A stretch of DNA of 64,000 nt. Origin: Oxytricha trifallax (lineage: Eukaryota > Ciliophora > Spirotrichea > Sporadotrichida > Oxytrichidae). Each line of letters opens with the position of its first letter. The first letter of the stretch is position 1. Below are positions 34,275-45,947 of the stretch, piece by piece. The stretch is taken from NCBI GenBank assembly GCA_000711775.1, contig ARYC01017997.1, positions 40,097 through 104,096 on the forward strand, read 5' to 3'. The notes beneath the pieces were generated by a model. The model saw nothing but the letters and a program-made list of their open reading frames with translations, had not been told where the DNA came from and did not search any database. Position numbers and translations under genes: made by a program.

Positions 34275-35049
34275 ATGGAATCACTCAATGATCAAATGAA
34301 AAGAGTTGAGGCTAAAGAAATGATCTCAAGATTCAGAAGTAAGGAAGATCTCTATCGATACCTAACTTTACATGGTAAGATAACTTGATGACTATTAACA
34401 TATTAATCAGTTGGATTATTGCTTCCAACGATGGAAGCTACCAAAATTTTATTCTTGAAAGCAATACTTTGTGAGTAGAAGAAAGCTTTTAAAATAAAGA
34501 GATTAAATTAATAGAAATTCCCAAATACCCTAAGATTTCAGTCACTAATCTCTATGAGGATGTCATGAAAGATGAGGAAGTGGTGTTTTATCTTCCTACC
34601 AAGAAACAACTCTCAAATAAACTACCATAGTGGAGCTTTTTCTTTGGTGTTCTTGGCACTTTAAGAGAGAGATATCTCAGAGAAATAATTGAAGAAGCAC
34701 ATAAGAAACGATATTCTATCTCTCCTGAAGACTAGAAGAAGCATAGCATTCTAATAAGCTCAGTTTGGCTAGAGGAACTTAAGAAGCATCCTTATCTTTC
34801 AAGTAAGCTTTGACATATAATTTTGAAGGAAAATCTGACACTGGTATATATCTTATGAAAGAGAATGCAAAGGTTCACAGAGAAAGAAAGTCGCATGGTG
34901 AGCAAGATCGTAAAGATATCTAAAAACCAGATGAAATGAACATAGATGCAGGAGCTGGCACTAAGAAAAGAAATATGAGCCCAAGCAAGCCACAAGAAGA
35001 GGATAAGAAAGAGAAGCCAAACCCCTTTATGGGTCAATTTAATGTGTGA
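34275..35049 (+). pseudogene. T6 22-kDa protein, one frameshift
   Basis: MESLNDQMKRVEAKEMISRF, then RSKEDLYRYLTLH, then an intron of about 36 nt (GTAAGATAACTTG to TATTAATCAG) and VGLLLPTMEATKILFLKAIL. One frame slip lies in the A-rich run near 34497; after it comes LIEIPKYPKISVTNLYEDVM, YLPTKKQLSNKLPQWSFFF and HKKRYSISPEDQKKH. A second intron of 26 nt (GTAAGCTTTGAC to ATTTTGAAG) follows YLS. The tail MNIDAGAGTKKRN ... NPFMGQFNV ends at TGA 35047-35049. With one base corrected it would match T4 residue for residue in length. Confidence 0.82.
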
Positions 35050-35695
35050 ATATATTTATTCGTTTAAATCTAAAACTTATTTATAAACATTCATCCATCC
35101 CTCTCTCGCACAAATTGTTGTCTTATCTACGCTCACTCTCTTACAGCTGCTTTGAATTAAGTCTACTGTATCGATGGGAAAGTCATGCATAAGATGATAC
35201 AGCAGCAGCTTCTTGTAGTGAGTCTTGATTTAACTCCAGTAGAATTCAATTCCATTAAATTATGGGCTATAAGGAATGTTGTATACAGGAGTTATGTTTA
35301 ACTCTTCATAAGCTTTCTTAGACTCCTTAGTCTTATGGACTAAAAGGTTATCAACAAACAGGATGATCTCTTGGTTCCTACACTTCTCTCTCAGCTTAGG
35401 TAGGAACTCTATATACTACTCTCGCTTAATAGAGCGAGGGTGAATAACATAACTTTCTTAGCCTGAATCTTCACTTATACCAGCTAAAATTGCATGGGTG
35501 ACAATCTTCACTTTTTAATCATAGACTTCTATATTTTCATACTTCTTATACCAGGACTTATTAATAAAGCTGTTGAAGGTGAATTCCGCTTCATCAGCGT
35601 GTATGAACTTAATGTTATTAGTAAACTTCATCACATCATTTATGACTTCGAGGTGTTGAAATGAGCTTAATAAGAATTGTGATTTTACTATTACT

Positions 35696-35729
35696 GGAAA
35701 ATATCACCACCCACTGGTGATAAAATTCC
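35696..35729. repeat. M-family palindrome upstream of MT-A70 (M2)
   Basis: GGAAAATATCACCACC, then CACTGGTGATAAAATTCC: a 34-bp near-perfect hairpin ending 161 bp before the MT-A70 ATG. M3 has a similar palindrome at almost the same distance (158 bp) from its MT-A70 start. Confidence 0.75.
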
Positions 35730-35890
35730 GCCGCAACTTTTATTGAAGGAAAACACTAAGACTTATGAAGACTCTGATTCTGCTAGCGTTATCACTAAAA
35801 CAAATATTCAAGTTCTGAAAATTCGATAATTAATTTTAAGTATAAGTGCTGTCTCCATTCCAAAATTATAAAATATACAACACACATACA

Positions 35891-36981
35891 ATGGATCAGC
35901 AAATAAGTCAGGAATATCAGAATTTATTTGAAGAGTTACAGATGCTAGCAACGCAAGGACCAAATTAAAGCAAAGATTACATCTGTAATTTTTGCTATGC
36001 AGGATATAAATGCCCTAAAACAAGGTAAAATCATTGGAGCAAACCTAATTAATGCAAACTTCTCCATAAAACTTAAAGGGCTGAGGAACTTCTATAAAAG
36101 CTAGAGTGCCTAGTAAAGAATTTTTAATTAATCTGATCACTGCAAAAAACATATGGGTATCTGTAAATATGTGGACAAAAATAAAATTCTCTCCAACTAA
36201 TTTATTTTCGAATCAAAACTAATCGAGCAAAGCAATTATGAATAAATTAAAGTCTTAAAGCATGATAAAAACCCCAATATAGAAGAACTTAAAATCCCAG
36301 AATTTATTTATGAGATAAAAGGAGGTTACATTAGTAGTTAATGGGAGTTGTATTTTGCAGATAAAATTGCTTAAGCGTAACCAAATAAAATAACAGGGGG
36401 ATGTTATAAATGACTATTTTTGGGAAAACTTGCATAAAACTATGCTTAAATTAACAGGATCTTTATTTTCCATAGTTGTTGAAGATAATACTTGGAAAGG
36501 TTAAAAATCAACTCCCTATTCTTATTTACCAATTCACAGATTGAAGCAGATACCTTTATCTCTAATGTAAGAGTAAGGAATTATCTTTTATTGGACGCTT
36601 CACAACACTTAAAAAGATGGAGCAAATCACTTAAAATAATTTGGGTATTCAATTGTAAAAACTCTTATAAGGCTAAAGCTCACGCCTAAACTAAACTTGA
36701 TAAATAGTGTTCATCCAGAATATTCATAAGAGTATTGCATTGTTGGAGTAAAAGGCAACGTTGATTTAAAAATAATAGATCAAATTCCTAACCAAATAGA
36801 GACTATTAGGACTCTTCATTCAGAGAAACCAAAAGAATTCTGAAATATTATTGACCAAATTTTTCCACAACAATATAGATTGGAGATTTTCACAAGATCA
36901 CATCCAAACAAGCCTTATACAGTGCATATTGGCAACTAGTTAGTGGGAGATAATGAAATGAAAATTATGAATTTATATTGA
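35891..36981 (+). pseudogene. M2 zinc-finger MT-A70 methyltransferase-like protein
   Basis: MDQQISQEYQNLFEE, then a C2HC-type finger (YICNFCYAGYKCPKTRQNHW, with Cys after six residues), a basic helix, and a second Cys/His cluster reached by a frame slip near 36125. IPEFIYEIKGGYIS links to the MT-A70 domain, entered by another slip near 36400: DYFWENLHKTML, IVVEDNTWKG (DPPW position), PYSYLPIHRLKQIP, GIIFYWTLHNTQKDG, PEYSQEYCIVGVKGN, TLHSEKPKEF, IFPQQYRLEIFTRS and PYTVHIGNQL, ending at TGA 36979-36981. An in-frame TGA stands where M3 has Trp (EFWDMID). The domain is otherwise continuous. Predicted activity is N6-adenine methylation; DNTW may be impaired. Confidence 0.88.
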
Positions 36982-37239
36982 ATTTTAATTAAATTAATAA
37001 ATATAAATATTAATATTTCTAATTTATAAATAGTCATTCTTGAATAAGCTGATGCTTTATAATAGTATAAAGCTTAAAAATTATAGGGGTAAATTTTAAT
37101 ATCTTTAATTTTAATATCATTTAATATGAACATCTCTATATGTAAGGATGTTTAGTTTAATTGTTTAATTCAATCCATAATGAGGAGAATGCTCTAAATT
37201 TAACAGGCACTAATATCATATTCTTTTTTGTAGAATTGC

Positions 37240-38800
37240 TTCTTTTGTATATTTAAGACAACTGTAATAGCAATTCTACATCCAAGAAAAATTATTGCTT
37301 TGAATACCTTTTTGTTAGAGTTTTTATAAATTCCTACTTGCTTGTTGATTAAGTAATAGGATTATAATTCTTTTTTATTACCGCAAAGAGTTTCTCTATG
37401 GGAGCCATTTTGAATTGATAAGGGCCCAAATATAGTACAGATATTTAATAAAGTCTTAATTTTTGTGTGATATGTAGCATTGTCTAATAAAAAAACAGTG
37501 TTCATCCTCCACTAATTGGAGCTTTAATCTAATTTCTCAATTATTTAGAGTAAAAAGTAAAGAAAAGTGGTCGTATTGTTTTTTTCCAATGCTCAGTGTA
37601 TAAAAAACCCTGCCATCACTGAATCCAGCTGCAATCATGTTAACTCCATAGTATCTAATTAATTAATCGTTATAGTTTCTGTCACCCTTCATACTCCAGG
37701 CTCTCCTTAAATAGCTTTAGCATTATATTCCACTCTCATCAATGTTTATGATTAACTTATTTTAACTCATAAAGCTTGCATAATGGCAAGCTGCAATTTA
37801 CCTTTGCTTCAAACATTCTAAGCTATTTGATCTTTTATCAATATGATAAACCTTTTTGTAGGTATATCCAATGCCATGTTTTATAATATTTCAAATTTTT
37901 TATAAAGGTACTTTGAGATCCAACTTGATTAGCAAATAATTTTGAATTTATTTGGCTGATATTATTTATTGAAAATTTTACTTCATTTTACTAATAGTAT
38001 TTTCTATTAACTTTGTTGAATAGATTTTCTGATTTTTAATTTTATTTTATCTTGCTATGGTCTTATCGTTTGTATCATCAATAGCATTATTAATCTAAGA
38101 AATATTGATATTAAATCTATTTATTAGTTATTTCTTTGTACACCCATGATTTAAGTATAAATGCCTAACAAGCCTACAACTACACGAGCTCTATTGTGTG
38201 AATTTATGTTATTTCTTGGATCATCAACATTTCTATGATATAAATAAGGGGATTAAAAAAGAATTTTATATTTACTACTTACACAAGAGTTATCTGCTTG
38301 CCATTGAATGTCTTAACTAAGGGAAATGAGGGGGCTTTTCCTAGAATCTTACCATTAAAACTCATTATTTTTTGCCATGCCATTCATGGACCTACTTGAG
38401 CTAAGTTTTTCGATGAGCAACAGAGAAGCATTAATATAATCATCACTTAGGGCACTCTGTTAATTATCTTCCCGCTACATGGCATTCACAATTCTCTTAG
38501 GATCAATAATTTAGGTGTTAAATATTTAGTTTTCTACATTGAGTAATACTCGCACTTCTAATCTCTGAATGTGAGAGTTTGTTAGAGAAATCAACATAAA
38601 TTCATTTAACTCAAGTTCACCAGGAGACATTAAGCAAGTTGATTTGCAATAAACTAGTTCATCTTAGATATTTTCATATTCATAGAGTCTTAGAAAGAAA
38701 CCTCATCTTCTCCATCTAACGATTACTAGCTCTAATTCCTTTAAAGCGAAAAGTCTCTTATGACTTATTACTTGAAATTTTGATAATTAGTCTTCTCCAT
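37240..38800 (-). pseudogene. M2 DD34E transposase, frameshifted
   Basis: Starts MEKTNYQNFKQQVIRDF at 38800. N-terminal blocks shared with M3 are CKSTCLMSPGELELNEF, NSHIQRLEVRVLLNVENQ and QIIDPKRIVNAM. The catalytic part shows LINIDESG-type text near 37750, VFLLDNATYHTKIKTLL and, after a one-base slip, YQFKMAPIEKLFAVIKK. The 3' end is near 37240. It converges on the MT-A70 gene. A Tc1/mariner-type relative of, but clearly distinct from, the TBE enzyme. Confidence 0.78.
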
Positions 38801-38987
38801 GTTGTGTTTTGATAATTTTTAAGTTCAAATTAAAATTGTTACTATATAGAATAATCATTGTATGGTAATGTAAATTGAGACTATAGCTTAAATTAAAACT
38901 CTCACAAACTATAACAAATTATTATATCTAACCTTCAATTTAAACATGCTAACAAATTTTATAAGTATTTATATTTAATAAAGCAGA

Positions 38988-39816
38988 ATGAACAACAATC
39001 TACAGAGTGTTCATGTTAGTGAGGTCAGATCTAAAATAGGTTCAAAAAAAGAATTATATGACTTTCTCACTTTAGAGTGTGGGGCATACTTGCCTAAACT
39101 AAATTGCTCAAACATTTATTTTTTTAGAAACATTCTCACAGGATAGAAAGAGGTACTATAATTTGTTAGACTTTTTTATAGTTTTTGAAAAGAAGTGATG
39201 TGATTCTTTCTGCAATTCCTCAGATTAAAGGACTCACAGCCGATGATTTTCTCTCTTATGAAGACAAGCCCTCAATATTGAAGTACTTGCCCGACTAAAT
39301 GGACTGGCTTCATTTAGATAAGAAATGGATCACTGACATTCTTCTGACTCTAGACACTGAGGGAATCAACTAGATGATTTTGAGAGCCAAGGAATAAAGA
39401 CGAGTTAGGCTTGACAATTCACAAAAAACAATATCGTACACATGAAACCCTAATTTCTAGATGCCCTTAACAATTCTATCAGTTACAGTGGTAAGTCAAA
39501 TATAATTTTTAACTCAAGTATAGTTAACAAGGGAAGATCTGCCTTCTTATTGAAACAGAGTACAAAAGGAAAATCCAAGCAAAATGACTAAGAAGAGTAG
39601 AAAGCTAGTCCTCACATTGGCTCAAAGTCAAAACACAAATTCTTGGAGCAAAACCAAAGGGTAAGAGATGAGATTAATGACTAAAGAGGTTAGATTGATG
39701 ATCTTGTCAATTACAAGTAACTCGAGATGCAACTCCATGATGGTGGAGTCATTGACTAAGAGGGCAACCTGTTGAATTAGTAACCTATTCAATAGAATAA
39801 TAACACTATGATATGA
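38988..39816 (+). pseudogene. M2 22-kDa-like protein, two introns
   Basis: MNNNLQSVHVSEVRSKIGSK, then KELYDFLTLECGAYLPKLN, IYFFRNILTG, intron 1 (GTACTATAATT to TTTTTTATAG), FLKRSDVILSAIPQIKGLTA, DDFLSYEDKPSILKYLPDQ, HLDKKWITDILLTLDTEG and INQMILRAKEQRR. A TGA follows SYT (near 39439) where M1 has coding text, so one slip or stop is present. Intron 2 (GTAAGTCAAATA to CAAGTATAG) precedes KGRSAFLLKQSTKGK, a Lys/Gln-rich helix (KFLEQNQRVRDEIND) and LLNQQPIQQNNNTMI, ending at TGA 39814-39816. Length about 250 residues, against about 225 for the TBE 22-kDa protein. Confidence 0.82.
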
Positions 39817-39983
39817 CAGTAATAGGTTTTATGCTTTAAAGTGATTGTTATTAGATTTAAGTAATTTAATTTTATAATTAAAGTTTTGAATTTTACACAA
39901 CAGCCTTTTTCTTTTGTCAATAAGATAAAAATTAATTTGTAAATCAAACTATTTAAGGGATTATTTCATAGATTTTACTTTGA

Positions 39984-40020
39984 CGGGAAAAAATCACCAC
40001 CCTCTAGTGATAAAATCCCG
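39984..40020. repeat. M-family palindrome upstream of coiled-coil gene (M2)
   Basis: CGGGAAAAAATCACCACC and CTAGTGATAAAATCCCG form a 37-bp hairpin. It shares ATCACCACC and TGATAAAAT with the palindrome at 35696-35729 in the same orientation. Confidence 0.75.
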
Positions 40021-40569
40021 CAAGATAATAATCTAAAAAATACAAGAGTTTTATAATACATAAAGGTCGGAGATTTTCAAGACCTAAACTGACAAATATT
40101 GCGAAAACATAGTTTAACCTAAGAATTCACCAGTAGCTTGTTATATTTAGTTCTTTCAACAAGTTACTTAGTTTGTATAGGATATAAACATAAGTCTAAT
40201 TCAATGCTAATTATATAACATAATGTTAGAGTTTGTGAGAGTTGTTTATAGTCATTTTTATTTATCTTAGATTTAATTTTAATTGCTAAAGTTATGTTAA
40301 TCAATGTTTAATAAAACAATTTCTTTGACTTTGCTATACTATGTTACAGTTTGTTATAATTTTTTTTATTTTGGAATTTAATAAGAAATAAGTTTATGAA
40401 TCAAAAAGACTAAAATAGGAATAATAGAGTAGGTGCCATTAAGATAACTCTATCATATGTTACTAATAATATTTGATAAAGAATAAATATCTGCTTTCAG
40501 CAAAGTTAAAAATAGAAGCGTGAAATACTATTTAAGCAAGTCATTCGAATTAGTGATACAAAACTATTC

Positions 40570-41958
40570 ATGGGGAAAACTTCAAAAGCTAAACAAAAAT
40601 AGAAACCTTAGTCGCCTTTTTCTGAAGCTTAATGTGATGAGAACTCTGGATACACAGCTGATTTTTTTAATGAGGAGCAACTTAATGAATTGAAATAATA
40701 AGAATCCAAACAGAAGGTCTTGGACCATATCAAAAAGCAAGGTATACTTGGCAAGTAGACCTACAAGGATGTTAAAGTTTTGCTTAAAAAGATATTTGGA
40801 GCTGAAACTATAAATATGCACAGAACTTGGCTAGTTTCCACCCTCAATTCGAGAAAATGTGATAGCAAAGCTGCAACTTCAAAAGATAAAAAGAAGAAAA
40901 ACTCTAATTAAAAAAGTACTAAAGCTTCTACTAGGGAGAGCTGAATATTGATGGTAAATCGAACCAAAACTAAAATTCTTTAACTACGTCGAGGAATGAA
41001 GACTAAAGCATTATAACAGGAATGGACTTTTAGTCACTGAAGTCTGACTTGAAACACACGGAATCTGAATTTTCTCAAATACATAGCGACACAACCTTTC
41101 CTGATCTTAACTAAATTGATGAGCTCATAGAGAAAAAGTTAGGGGAGCTTACCTCGAAAGCTAGGGAAGGTATAAGCGAAATAGTTCTTAAATAGGTCTC
41201 AGAGTTACTTCAAACTCCATAATTTTAAAGCTTAACAGACCGAATTCAGGAATAATTCAGTAGAGTCACAAAGTTGTAATCCTTGTTTCATGATGTTGAC
41301 TTTGAATAAATATCATGATAAGCTGCTGATGGACGCGAGGAAATTTAACAGACATTTTAGATTTTAGTTGAAGATATCAAAAAGGCAGCGCCCACTCTTG
41401 GTGTAGCGACCTAGGAGTCATTGGCAAGAAATGTTAGAAAGATCAATGACTATATAATAGAACTCCAAAAAACAATGTAGAATTCATCTAACGACTTTAA
41501 AAAATGGAGTAAGAGTAAAAAAAGCCCTAACTGTTTAAGATAGCGAATAAGTAAATCGGATAGAAATCAATGTTGCAGATGTGTAGAAGAAACTGAAGTG
41601 CGTTGTTGACACTTTTAATGAGACAATTGAAGAGTGCAAAGAAAATATTACGAAAAACTTGAACATTATTCATGAAAATATTAAAGCAAAAAATACTCGA
41701 GTATCTAACATTGAAAAGCGTTCAATTATGCAAAAAAGAGAATAAGTTACTCCACAACTATTAATATAACCTCAAATTCAATCCCAAAATATTAATAGCT
41801 AAAATCTTCAAAATCCCAAAATGAACATCCAGGATACAATAAAGAAATACAATTAACATGATCCTAAGATTTAGTTTATAAAAATCGGGAATAATCAGTA
41901 CCTCCATGACGGCATTAGCAAGTAGCTAATTTTGGTTGATGAGTAAGTTGACGATTGA
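40570..41958 (+). pseudogene. M2 coiled-coil protein
   Basis: MGKTSKAKQKQKPQS, then YTADFFNEEQLNELKQQE, KVLDHIKKQGILGKQTYKDV, NMHRTWLVSTLNSRKC and a Lys/Ser-rich linker. A TGA (near 40941) follows KASTRES; the next frame continues with DFQSLKSDLKHTESEF, LNQIDELIEKKLGELTSK, VATQESLARNVRKINDY and repeated heptads to VDEQVDD, ending at TGA 41956-41958. The N-terminal domain (residues 30-95) is the best-conserved part among the three copies. A second break lies near 41310. Function unknown. Confidence 0.75.
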
Positions 41959-42637
41959 TGCTCAATTATACATCGACCTTATTTACTTTAATTATACTTG
42001 ACTACTTGATTACTTATAACATTTTACTGATAAGATAGAGATGGGGTTTTGGGGTTTAATAGCTCTCTGTATTTAATTATATATAAAGTTAAAAATTATT
42101 ACTATAAAATGGCACTGTAAAATCAATCACTCTCTTCACTCTGTTGACAGTCTCGAAAGTAATACCATTTTTTTAATATATGTTTGCTATAGTTTAAGGA
42201 GAGATGCGCATATCAGGAAACTTGCGATGAAACATTACAGCTCGCTAGTCTAGAGGAAAGTGTGCCCAATACTTTAAAGTCTTAGAGTCACAGAGATAGT
42301 CAATATGGACCTGTGAGAACTTTTATTTTCTTGCAGGATGCTTTCAAGAGCCTGAGTTATAATGCTTAACAGCTAACAAGCAATGATACCTAACAGTTGA
42401 GGCACTCTTGCGATGGCTGAATAATTCAGCACTGGTTTGACTTAGTCTCTATTAATGCTTGTGCCAAACTTAAGCTTAAGCAGTAAATCTAAATATTACT
42501 CATAGACCCTAAATTTTGCTAATTTCTATTTCTCATTTTTCTAATTGCCCTAATTTCTCTTCTAACCCCAATAAAACCCCAACTAAACCCTACAAATCAA
42601 AGCACTTATAAATCTCACTAAGGGGTTTTGGGGTTTG

Positions 42638-43052
42638 ACTCCCCCCTTATTTATCATTAATCTATTTAATATATTTGGTTTTGTAAGTTATTTATCTTAA
42701 AATTAATGTTAAAAAAAGAATATAAGTTCAAATATTATAACATAATAAATCTTACTATAAAAATATTAAAGTGAGAGTATAAATAATTAGTATAGCTAGA
42801 TCTAATTTTTATTAAATCGTGTTAAGATATACAAAGATATGTTTATATAAATTTATACTGGAAGAAGATGTACATGGATGACTATATAACAGAAATATTA
42901 AATTAAATTCTTAAGAATTTACTCAGAAATAATTTTTTATTCTTCATTCAGTTATCCCTTTTCAAGTAGTTGTCAGCTTATGGATTTTCGATATTGAGAG
43001 TATTTATTGAGTAAAGATATTTTTAGAGTCATGAATGTAGAGGTTAGAGAAT
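42638..43052. other. Spacer between T6 and T7, no gene seen
   Basis: About 400 bp of AT-rich DNA beginning with ACTCCCCCC. No coding frame or repeat recognised. It may be the unique DNA into which T6 and T7 inserted. Confidence 0.5.
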
Positions 43053-43844
43053 CAAAACCCCATAATCACTTAATGAGGTATATAAATGCTTTGATTTGTA
43101 GGGAATTTGTTAGAGGTTGGGGTTTTAAATTAAATGCGAGACAAAAATTACAAGCTTTTGGGGTCTATTTATGCTGAAGGGTATATAGATTTAGTGTTTA
43201 GACTGCGCTATAAATGTGATATATACAATGAATAAATTAAACCAGTATTCAAATATAAGTCTTTTACTGTACTCTTAAAGCTAAGTCCGTCAACTATTCA
43301 CTCCAACTGTCTTATTGCACTATAATTAAAGCAATAGTAGCTTAATTCTTAGTCTGAGAGGTTGTAAAAGTTTCTATAGAAGCACATTGACTATCTTAAT
43401 AATGATAAAAACATTGAAGTATTGCATTAACTTATCTTTAAACCAACGAGATACTATGTTCCATCGCCAATTCCCTGAGTTGAAGATCTCTGATTAGTCG
43501 TCTAAGCCAAAATTTATAAACGAAATGGTATCTCCTACAAAGGTGTGAATCGTATCAAATGAGTGATTGATTTCACTCTGCCATTTTACTACAATATCAT
43601 AAATTATATTTATAATTAAATGCAGAGAGCTATTATTAATAAAATAAAGGTTTATACATGCTGACGAGGCTGTGTTTACCTTTAACACTTTTATCTAGAA
43701 GTCTTGGTTTAAGAGGCATAGTAATAAAAACTCCAAAACCCCTTAATGAGGTTTATAAGTGCTTTGATTTGTAGTGAATTTGTTAGGGTTTGGGGTTATT
43801 AATAGGTTTTAATGTGAAATTTATAGTAAATGATTTTAATTTAA

Positions 43845-44968
43845 TCACTCAAAATGCACTTTTGGATCATGTGGGAGAGGTCTGAAGTTTATCTTACTTA
43901 AACAAAAGTCTATCTGCTCTATTAATATGTCTGATGTTGAGTTTGGTTTAATTATTATTGATTCTGCCATTTGTTTCATTGATTGAGATACTCTTGTTTT
44001 ATCAATAAATTACTTTATTCTTTGTTAGCATCCTTCTCGCATCTTGTAAAGTAGCATTCATTGCGAAGCATATCGCACTCTATTATTATTGCTGTTAAAG
44101 CTCACACATCCCACTAAAAGTCTCCATCTCACCAGTCTTGTCTTGATAGTACCCTTGCATTCCCATTACTGTTCCTAGCCTTGATACTTCCACTCTTTAG
44201 GCTCTGTTAAAATCGATTATTCCTACTTTTGTAGTTGAGAAGTTTATCATTATATTTTCTGGCTTCAAATCTCTGTGAAAAAACCCTAACTTATGAAGCT
44301 CTTTAATACCTTATACGGTCTGAGTTGCTATTTATCCAAGTTACTTATGATTCCTTTGATCTGTTATGAAATCTCTAGAGTCATTTCATAGAGTGGGAGT
44401 CTGAAAGCAACATGATCCTTGGCAAGGAGAACAGCATCTAGCTTGTTTAAGTAACTACACTCTTTAAATTTTGCTTGAGTGAGTACTTGATACTCATTTG
44501 TAAACTCCATATAATATTTATCATCAATTAAGAGATAGTTGAAGGGATACACCTTTTATGCGTATTGATGATTATTGATAAATTTCTTATCAAAGGAGCC
44601 TTCTATTATAATGTAGCTTTAAAGAGAAGTATCTAGGTCAATTTAAGGAAGAACTGTTATTTTTTGTATTTAATCTTGATCATAATTTTTGTTATTTCAG
44701 AGGTCAGTTTGCTGCATGCCTTCTTAACGTACTCTAACTCTCTAGCTTATTCAAGCGCTAAGACCTTAGATTATTCCCTCGCTTTTCTTTTGTTTAGAAG
44801 CTTCAGCTCAACTTCATGATTCTCAACTTCTATATCTTTTTTGTGAGCTTTTAGTAGATGCTGCTTCAAGTCTCTGTATAAGAGTATTGCTTATGGTACT
44901 CAAAGCAGTCATGCTTTCCATCTATTTTATCATGCTTTAAGTAGACAGTGAGCTTGGCCTCTCTTCGC
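43845..44968 (-). pseudogene. T8 57-kDa protein, C-terminal half
   Basis: Reverse strand: a finger remnant (complement near 44930-44890 with Cys and His), then YPFNYLLIDDKYYMEF, EYQVLTQAKFKECSYLNKLD, AVLLAKDHVAFRLPLYEM, KLGFFHRDLKPENIMINF and IIDFNRA. One base is lost near 44377 and others near 44150. The stop is the complement of 43845-43847. HRD is kept and DFN again stands for DFG. Confidence 0.8.
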
Positions 44969-45947
44969 TGAGCTTTTAATAAAGTCTACTGTATCTATAG
45001 GTAGGTCATGCATCAAGTGGTATAGCAGCAGTTTCTTGTAATGACCTTTTAATATACCCCAGTAGAACTTAATTCCATTAAACTATGGACTGTAAGGTAT
45101 GCTGAACACTGGAGTTATTCTAAATATTTCATTACTCTTCCTTGTTTCTTTAGTCTTATGAATAGAAAGATTATCAACGAATAGTATAATCTCTTATTCA
45201 GGGTACTTCTCTCTCAGCTGTTCTAAGAACTTAATATACTGCTCTGTCTTAATAGAGCGAGGATGAATAACATAAGTTTCTAAACCAGCATCCTCGCTAA
45301 TTCCTCCAAGAATTGCCATTGTTTATACCTTGAACTTTCTAGTCATATACTTCTATATTACTATGCCTCTTATACCAAGACTTCTAGATAAAAGTGTTAA
45401 AGGTAAACACAGCCTCGTCAGCATGTATAAACCTTTATTTTATTAATAATAGCTCTCTGCATTTAATTATAAATATAATTTATGATATTGTAGTAAAATG
45501 GCAGAGTGAAATCAATCACTCATTTGATACGATTCACACCTTTGTAGGAGATACCATTTCGTTTATAAATTTTGGCTTAGACGACTAATCAGAGATCTTC
45601 AACTCAGGGAATTGGCGATGGAACATAGTATCTCGTTGGTTTAAAGATAAGTTAATGCAATACTTCAATGTTTTTATCATTATTAAGATAGTCAATGTGC
45701 TTCTATAGAAACTTTTACAACCTCTCAGACTAAGAATTAAGCTACTATTGCTTTAATTATAGTGCAATAAGACAGTTGGAGTGAATAGTTGACGGACTTA
45801 GCTTTAAGAGTACAGCAATATACTTATATTTGAGTGCTGGTTTAATTTATTCATTGTATATATCACATTTATAGCGCAGTCTAAACACTAAATCTAAACA
45901 CTCTTCATCATAAATAAACCCAAAAGCTTGTAATTTTTGTCTCGCAT
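44969..45947 (-). pseudogene. T8 transposase, frameshifted
   Basis: Reverse strand from 45947 (MRDKNYKLLGLFMMK) to the deletion junction. The HTH, HADEAVFTFN, LFVDNLSIHK and FNGIKFYWGILKGHY boxes are present; Lys appears where the catalytic Glu is expected (IKFYW), as in T7. Small indels near 45440 and 45590 break the frame. Confidence 0.78.

Larger units (their letters stand above)
35624..42056 (+). mobile_element. M2: MT-A70-bearing transposon, copy 2 (6.43 kb)
   Basis: Flanked by TA (35622-35623 and 42057-42058) inside the T6 transposase. The left end is AACTTCATCACATC; the right end is ATCTCT-side text closing with GGGGTTTTGGGGTT, whose reverse is AACCCCAAAACCCCAT. Genes in order: finger-MT-A70 (+, 35891), transposase (-, 38800 start), 22-kDa-like (+, 38988), coiled-coil (+, 40570). 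Palindromes lie at 35696-35729 and 39984-40020. Genes are better preserved than in M1. M3 has the same design in inverse orientation. Confidence 0.9.
35060..42536 (-). pseudogene. T6 transposase, split by M2
   Basis: The reverse-strand gene begins at 42536 (MRNRNQQNLGS), is cut by M2 between 42057 and 35623, and ends near 35060. The C-terminal piece includes the D box (complement near 35370: the LLVDNLLVHK region) and NGIEFYW. The codon for the final stop (GAA TGA in T4) reads GAA TAA here, so the stop is lost. The N-terminal piece has frame breaks. Removing M2 with one TA restores ...ATTAGTAATAGCTC..., which matches the uninterrupted T8 sequence ...ATTAATAATAGCTC.... Confidence 0.8.
32125..42637 (-). 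mobile_element. T6: TBE split by M2, ACT target duplication
   Basis: The left end CAAAACCCCAAAACCCC starts at 32125 and the right end GGGGTTTTGGGGTTTG stops at 42637, with ACT on both sides (32122-32124 and 42638-42640). Without M2 (35624-42056) it is about 4.08 kb. Reverse orientation: 57-kDa (-), 22-kDa (+), transposase (-). The promoter palindromes are of the GTACCAGTAC type, as in T9. The exact duplication shows that M2 entered after T6. Confidence 0.93.

Noticed and set aside
36492-36689. Open frame inside the M2 MT-A70 gene
   Set aside because: Wrong frame: the neighbouring frame reads straight through the MT-A70 landmarks.
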